Origin: Bacillota bacterium
GTDB lineage: Bacteria; Bacillota_C; Negativicutes; Sporomusales; Sporomusaceae
DNA length: 10,554 bases
Direction: 5' to 3'
NCBI GenBank assembly: GCA_023441125.1
Contig: JAEZQV010000405.1
Span: forward strand, 1 to 10,554
Part shown: piece by piece, positions 7,124 to 10,554 of the stretch
Layout of the letters: every line of letters starts with the position of its first letter
Position numbering within the stretch: the stretch's first letter is position 1
Position numbers and translations under genes: made by a program
Notes under the pieces: model-generated
What the model saw: only the letters and a program-made list of their open reading frames with translations
Told to the model about the DNA's origin: nothing
The model's database searches: none

Positions 7124-8821
7124 CTATTTCATCTTGTCGTCCAGCTTCTCACCGACAAATAACATGCCAATAATACGCCCGTGTTTATCCTTCAGCGGCT
7201 CATAATTGACTATATACCACTGGCGCATGACCGTAGCGCGGCCAATATAGGCATTATCCCGCTGAATAACGGATTTCTCAACATAGTTTGCCGCCGGCGT
7301 CCCGGTAGCCCTCCGCCCGGCTTTGGTCGTAACTGTGGTTGCCACCCGGATATTGCCCTGAAATATGGTGAACGCAGCATCAACCTGCCGGGATATCTCA
7401 TCTGCCAGCCGGTCATTATTATTGACAACCTGATCACCGGCCAGTAACTGATTGCTGCTATTAATATGAATGGGACCGTAAGCGGCCAGTAAGCTGCGCG
7501 CCTTGTTTAACTTATCTTTAATCCGTCGCCGGGTAGCCTCGTCCACCGCCACAAACTGCACAGTCATTTCTTCCATGCTTTGCGCCATGCGGTCAAGTTC
7601 CTGCGCCGAGGCAGCGATTTTTTCAATGGTCGCAAACACTTCTTCACTGGCGGCGTTGATCTCCTGACTGGCGCCGGAAAATTGCCGGGCGATGCCGGTA
7701 ATTTCGCCTACATTGCCGGCTATATTCTGAATATCTCCCGATACCCCGGCCGTATTCTGAGCCATATAGTTAACCTGTTCATTGAGCTTCCGGCTGATAG
7801 CAATAATCCGGTTCAAAGCGGTTTCCGAGCCACTGGCCATCTCAGCCCCCCGGTGTGCTTTTGCCAGCGCATCTTCGATAGCGGCAACGGTGCCGCTGGT
7901 CTCTTGGCGTACCCCCGTAACCAGACTGGTTATCTCTTCCGCCGACTGCCGGGAGTTTTCGGCAAGTTTCCGTACTTCATCGGCCACAACGGCAAAGCCC
8001 CGGCCCTGTTCACCGGCCCGGGCCGCTTCAATAGCCGCATTTAAGGCTAAGAGGTTGGTCTGGGCGGCAATCGCCGTGATAACTTCAACAATCTGCCCGA
8101 TTTGGCTGATCCGTTCGGCCAAACCGTGGATGGCTTTGGCTGAGATATCCATTTGATTTTTAACCCCGGTCATAGTGACAATAGCATCCTTGACCTGAGC
8201 CGCGCCCTCAACCGCACTGGCATTGGCCTGGGTGGCCAGTTCAGCCGTCTGCGCCGCTAACTGATTAATATCGTTTACCTGCGCACTGGCATGGGTTGCG
8301 GACTGGCTGCACTGTTCCAAATCGTGCACCTGCCGGGCCGATCCTGCTGTTATTTCGCCGATATTCTCGGTAGTCTGGCGCATAGCCTCGGTTGTTTGCG
8401 CTGTATAATCGGACAGGTATTTGCTGGCCTCCGAAACCTTGTGGCTGATTCCGGTAATCTCCCCGATCAGATCGGAAATCTTTTCCATAACATTGTTGGT
8501 ATTATGGGCAAGCAGGCCGATTTCATCATTTGTTTCCACGTTTAACTTTTTGGACAGGTCGCCACCCCCGGCTGCCATTTCCCGCAGGCTGCCAAGCAAC
8601 TGATGGATGGGACCGGCGATACATCGGGCCACAACCACTGACCACAGCATCAGGATCAGGGAGGTTATGAAAGTATAAGTAAAAATAAGACCTTGAAACT
8701 GATCAGGCGAGAAAACCGTCATAAAAAACAGTATTCCCCCCAGGGGAACGATGCCGGTAAAAAATAAACAAACCGCCAGTTTTCCGTTAATACCTTTGAG
8801 CCATTTTACGATTCGAGCCAT
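7124..8821 (-). CDS. Methyl-accepting chemotaxis protein with C-terminal Cache-like domain
   Basis: This membrane receptor would signal through CheW/CheA. Of the 565 residues, two hydrophobic helices (about 15-37 and 45-67) are joined by a loop of only about seven residues, so there is essentially no external sensor. A HAMP-like region (about 68-120) follows. The coiled-coil signalling domain (about 125-425) carries the highly conserved hairpin tip around [20 protein letters not shown] (251-270) and [16 protein letters not shown] (273-288). After it comes a globular segment (about 437-562) with [47 protein letters not shown] and [12 protein letters not shown]. These features match the Cache_3/Cache_2-type single Cache fold that normally sits outside the membrane ahead of HAMP. 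Here it would be cytoplasmic. AAAGGAG lies about ten bases before the ATG. The gene is monocistronic between its own promoter region and a strong terminator. Confidence 0.93.
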   Translation of the reverse strand: MARIVKWLKGINGKLAVCLFFTGIVPLGGILFFMTVFSPDQFQGLIFTYTFITSLILMLWSVVVARCIAGPIHQLLGSLREMAAGGGDLSKKLNVETNDEIGLLAHNTNNVMEKISDLIGEITGISHKVSEASKYLSDYTAQTTEAMRQTTENIGEITAGSARQVHDLEQCSQSATHASAQVNDINQLAAQTAELATQANASAVEGAAQVKDAIVTMTGVKNQMDISAKAIHGLAERISQIGQIVEVITAIAAQTNLLALNAAIEAARAGEQGRGFAVVADEVRKLAENSRQSAEEITSLVTGVRQETSGTVAAIEDALAKAHRGAEMASGSETALNRIIAISRKLNEQVNYMAQNTAGVSGDIQNIAGNVGEITGIARQFSGASQEINAASEEVFATIEKIAASAQELDRMAQSMEEMTVQFVAVDEATRRRIKDKLNKARSLLAAYGPIHINSSNQLLAGDQVVNNNDRLADEISRQVDAAFTIFQGNIRVATTVTTKAGRRATGTPAANYVEKSVIQRDNAYIGRATVMRQWYIVNYEPLKDKHGRIIGMLFVGEKLDDKMK

Positions 8822-8857
8822 CTACTACTCACTCCTTTCTCGTTCAGCCTGAAGCAG

Positions 8858-8898
8858 GTGATTATTATCACTTATTTACTTCGTGAAATTTCTGTCAA
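8858..8898 (-). promoter_or_regulatory. Candidate promoter region of the chemotaxis receptor gene
   Basis: Two overlapping possibilities lie on the minus strand. One is TTGACA (8893-8898), a perfect -35 box, but only a poor -10 box follows at the normal distance. The other is GAAA (8889-8892), 15 bases, then AAGTGATAA (8865-8873), which resembles the flagellar/chemotaxis sigma-D pattern TAAA-N15-GCCGATAA. A small inverted repeat, GTGAT (8858-8862) with ATCAC (8867-8871), covers the -10 area and could be an operator. A sigma-D type would suit a chemotaxis gene, but the match is imperfect. Confidence 0.35.
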
Positions 8899-9042
8899 TT
8901 CCTCCTTTTATTGGCATGAATGTAAGAAACAGTGCAGCTTTTTCCTCCATGAAAAAAGAGAACCCTGTCACCTTGCGCGCCCATGGCTCTCCTTGCGTCA
9001 CATCCGCTTTTCCCAGCATAGTATGGTAGCGGAGGTGATTCT

Positions 9043-9381
9043 ATGGCATATTTGATTAAAATTTCACTGGCCAAACGACTTTTATTCCTGATAAACGGGA
9101 AATCAATAATCCGGACCTATCCTGTCGGTGTGGGCAAGTCTGCTACCGCTACCCCGCCGGGTAATTATCGCATCGTTAGCAAAGTGCCTAATCCCGGCGG
9201 ACCGTTCGGCGTTATCTGGATGGGCCTCAGTCAGCCGCATTACGGCATTCATGGCACCAATAACCCGTCTTCCATTGGCGGAGCCGTCTCCAAAGGCTGT
9301 ATTCGCATGTTTAACCGGGATGCCCTTGAGCTGGCAGGGATGATCGCTATCGGGACCCCGGTTCTGATTCAGGCTACTTAG
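9043..9381 (+). CDS. L,D-transpeptidase (YkuD domain), minimal single-domain form
   Basis: YkuD-fold enzymes make or exchange 3-3 crosslinks in peptidoglycan using a catalytic cysteine. The 112 residues are essentially one catalytic domain: strand LLFLINGKSIIRTYPVGVGK (13-32), TPPGNYRI (37-44), GIHGTNNPSSIGG (68-80) with the conserved His70, and SKGCIRM (83-89) with catalytic Cys86 and Arg88. No LysM domain, signal peptide or membrane anchor is present, although the substrate lies outside the cytoplasm. YkuD of Bacillus also lacks a signal peptide and is spore-associated, so a mother-cell role in spore wall is plausible but inferred. The start follows GGAGGTGAT three bases upstream. I found no convincing promoter in the 220-base gap before it. 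Its stop TAG interleaves with the stop of the convergent gene. Confidence 0.92.
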   Translation: MAYLIKISLAKRLLFLINGKSIIRTYPVGVGKSATATPPGNYRIVSKVPNPGGPFGVIWMGLSQPHYGIHGTNNPSSIGGAVSKGCIRMFNRDALELAGMIAIGTPVLIQAT

Positions 9382-9914
9382 TCTCCAGCCTGTTCATCAC
9401 GCGCTTCGCTGTCCGTCGTGCGGCTAAAACGGGCATCGGCGGATAATTGTTCGAAAAAATTAACATTAAATATGCCTGGGGTGGTACCGTTCGTGGTTCG
9501 ATTGCTATGATAGCCAATCACCACACCTTGGATAATGGCCCGGTTTTTACTGTTTGGTAAAGGAATGCCCACCAAGGGATTAAAGTCAAGCGGCGCAACA
9601 TAATAGTTTAGTATCCCGGCGCCGTTGACAACCAGCCGGTTGGGATCATAGCCGTCGGCAGTATATATGGCATCGGTCGGTGCCGCCGGCCGCAGCCCCC
9701 GGTCGGTAGCAAACCACACGGTATAAACGCCTAACGGAATTAGCCCTTCTGCCGATATGGAGATACTACCGAAGCCGTCGTAGCCGCAAATCTCGCCGCT
9801 GGCCGTAGCCTGTACCCAAAAACCGGCATCAATGATCGGCGGCCGATTGGCAGGCAATATGTTAAAATTCAGTTGACAGCACCCCTGGCCTTTATCAACT
9901 TTTCTCTCAGTCAT
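9378..9914 (-). CDS. Unrecognised 178-residue protein, possibly a late sporulation product
   Basis: I do not recognise this family. The protein starts with a short charged stretch and a Cys-Cys pair (12-13). It continues with alternating hydrophobic strands and turns rich in Gly, Pro, Asn and Thr: GFWVQATASGEICGYDGFGS (31-50), GLIPLGVYTVWFATDRG (57-73), IIQGVVIGYHSNRTTNG (127-143) and FNVNFFEQL (149-157). It ends in a charged tail. This composition suggests an all-beta sandwich of structural type. No signal peptide or membrane segment is visible. GGGAG precedes the ATG (9912-9914) by seven bases; an in-frame GTG directly upstream (9915-9917) is the alternative. The upstream sequence has a sigma-K-like promoter, so production in the mother cell and deposition on the spore surface is a reasonable hypothesis, not shown. 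The stop TAA interleaves with that of the L,D-transpeptidase. Confidence 0.75.
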   Translation of the reverse strand: MTERKVDKGQGCCQLNFNILPANRPPIIDAGFWVQATASGEICGYDGFGSISISAEGLIPLGVYTVWFATDRGLRPAAPTDAIYTADGYDPNRLVVNGAGILNYYVAPLDFNPLVGIPLPNSKNRAIIQGVVIGYHSNRTTNGTTPGIFNVNFFEQLSADARFSRTTDSEARDEQAGD

Positions 9915-9928
9915 CACACATCTCCCTT

Positions 9929-9992
9929 TTCCGCAAGGTTACGTCAATTTGTATATTATATGTTCAAGGCACTATATGAGTTCCTTGCGGAA
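9929..9992. repeat. 10-bp perfect inverted repeat enclosing the promoter of the unknown gene
   Basis: TTCCGCAAGG (9929-9938) and CCTTGCGGAA (9983-9992) are exact inverse copies separated by 44 bases. The AT-rich spacer contains the predicted promoter. One arm lies directly upstream of the -35 element, the other in the predicted leader close to the ribosome binding site. Possible roles are paired regulator sites, a long-range hairpin or a relic of an invertible segment. Confidence 0.7.
9954..9981 (-). promoter_or_regulatory. Sigma-K-type (late mother-cell) promoter candidate
   Basis: On the minus strand, AC (9980-9981) is followed by exactly 17 bases and then CATATAATA (9954-9962). This is a full match to the AC-N17-CATANNNTA pattern described for sigma-K of Bacillus. 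Transcription would start near 9947, about 33 bases before the ATG. A sigma-A reading is weaker: TATAAT is present, but no -35 box lies at 16-18 bases. Confidence 0.5.
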
Positions 9993-10062
9993 GAAAGGGG
10001 TATATCCGGGCTTGCCGTCAGCACCAGTAAGCAACAAACCCGCCAGCCCAGGCATAGCTACC

Positions 10063-10083
10063 TGAACCAGAGGGTTTGGTTCA
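10063..10083. other. Short hairpin after the hydrogenase cytochrome gene
   Basis: TGAACC (10063-10068) pairs with GGTTCA (10078-10083) around a nine-base loop, five bases beyond the cytochrome stop codon. No T-run follows on the minus strand, so it is not a convincing terminator. Nothing else in the 174 bases between the two genes suggests that the hydrogenase operon continues with a maturation gene. Confidence 0.35.
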
Positions 10084-10088
10084 CTTTA

Positions 10089-10554
10089 TTACCGGGATTC
10101 TGTTTCAGCCTGAAGGCCAGCTTGAGCGTCTGCCGGCTTTTCTGCAAAAAGCTTCCGGCCTGATACGACGGAGGACAACTCACCGCTTTTTTCCACAATA
10201 TCATTATAGAACACCAGATATACATGACCTAACAGGAATAGGAGGAAGCCCCAGGCAATGACATGATGAACAAAGTGGGTCATATATTCATTGCCAAGCC
10301 AGTTGTTCACTGGCCCAAATAAACCGGCCAGCCAGGAATTGGGCTTAATCATGGAATACATCGCCAGCCCGGTCACAGCCTCGGCCAGCATTAACAGGTA
10401 TATCCCCAGATAGGCGGTAGCCGCCAACGGATTCCGGATATACAGCTGGTGATGCCGGCGCAAAAAAGCATAGTAAGCCATAACCTCAACCAACCCGCGC
10501 CAGTACCCTGCTGAGCGAAAGTTAGGAAACAAACGGTTGCCCGGGTGGGTGAAA
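10089..10554 (-). CDS. NiFe-hydrogenase b-type cytochrome subunit (HyaC/HupC family), C-terminal part, open at window edge
   Basis: This integral membrane di-heme cytochrome b passes electrons from a membrane-bound uptake NiFe hydrogenase to the quinone pool. The frame runs off the window; 154 complete codons plus the stop are visible. The segment begins FTHPGNRLFPNFRSAGYWRG, a family-conserved stretch, so an internal TTG at 10530-10532 is not the true start. Two long hydrophobic helices follow (LAATAYLGIYLLMLAEAVTG and HVIAWGFLLFLLGHVYLVFY). The HFVHH and GHVY histidines in the second are candidate haem ligands. A hydrophilic tail of about 40 residues (NDIVEKSGELSSVVSG onward) faces the cytoplasm by family topology. 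Members are usually about 220-260 residues, so roughly a third is missing at the edge. The large and small hydrogenase subunit genes are expected beyond the right edge, upstream on the same strand. Confidence 0.9.
   Translation of the reverse strand, partial: FTHPGNRLFPNFRSAGYWRGLVEVMAYYAFLRRHHQLYIRNPLAATAYLGIYLLMLAEAVTGLAMYSMIKPNSWLAGLFGPVNNWLGNEYMTHFVHHVIAWGFLLFLLGHVYLVFYNDIVEKSGELSSVVSGRKLFAEKPADAQAGLQAETESR

Noticed and set aside
9017..9024. CATAGTAT as a sporulation -10 box for the L,D-transpeptidase
   Set aside because: It lies so close to the start codon that transcription would begin within the ribosome binding site, and no -35 element stands at the right distance.
8858..9055. Plus-strand frame of 65 codons ahead of the L,D-transpeptidase
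   Set aside because: It has no ribosome binding site, overlaps the receptor promoter region and the transpeptidase start, and its composition is not protein-like.
9972..10055. 27-codon minus-strand frame between the cytochrome and the unknown gene
   Set aside because: It has no good ribosome binding site, overlaps the predicted promoter and one inverted-repeat arm, and looks like chance.
9873..10163. Plus-strand frame of 96 codons
   Set aside because: It is antisense to the end of the cytochrome gene and the start of the unknown gene, crosses their promoter region, and lacks a ribosome binding site.

Overview
The window looks like chromosomal DNA of an anaerobic, endospore-forming Firmicute. 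A Negativicutes-type organism (Sporomusa/Pelosinus-like) is my best guess. The evidence is a three-gene sporulation cluster (prkA-yhbH-spoVR), a ytaF-type sporulation membrane protein, butyrate kinase, a methyl-accepting chemotaxis protein and the cytochrome b subunit of a membrane-bound NiFe hydrogenase. Nearly every gene has a strong GGAGG-type ribosome binding site. The genus is inference; no rRNA or other marker is present.

Layout. Positions 1-260 (minus) hold the N-terminus of a DNA gyrase A-type topoisomerase, starting at TTG. Upstream of it are a 51-codon small ORF (290-445, minus) and a hairpin-rich stretch (467-607) that looks like the decayed 3' end of an IS200/IS605-type tnpB gene. 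The plus strand then carries ytaF (631-1257) and butyrate kinase (1345-2415). Butyrate kinase has its own sigma-A-like promoter. A symmetrical hairpin at 2423-2458 separates it from the convergent operon prkA > yhbH > spoVR (6930 down to 2466, minus), whose last two genes overlap at TGATG. Upstream, and also on minus, is a chemotaxis receptor (7124-8821) with a strong terminator. It carries a Cache-like sensor domain at the C-terminal, cytoplasmic end. A small L,D-transpeptidase (9043-9381, plus) runs tail-to-tail into an unrecognised 178-residue protein (9378-9914, minus); their stop codons interleave in the tetramer TTAG. The unrecognised gene has a textbook sigma-K-type promoter (AC-N17-CATATAATA) enclosed by a 10-bp inverted repeat. 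The window ends inside a hydrogenase cytochrome b gene (10089-10554, minus) that is open at the edge.

How the genes fit together. PrkA, YhbH and SpoVR form a conserved functional set, linked to mother-cell sporulation in Bacillus and to stress or stationary phase in proteobacteria. YtaF and the signal-peptide-less L,D-transpeptidase are also plausible spore-related proteins. The sigma-K-like signal suggests that the unknown protein is a late mother-cell product, perhaps a spore-surface protein. Butyrate kinase and the hydrogenase cytochrome point to fermentative or acetogenic energy metabolism. No RNA genes, CRISPR array or intact mobile element were seen. The points most worth checking are the sigma-K/inverted-repeat promoter with its unknown gene, the 51-codon ORF ahead of gyrA, the tnpB-like relic and the inverted receptor architecture.
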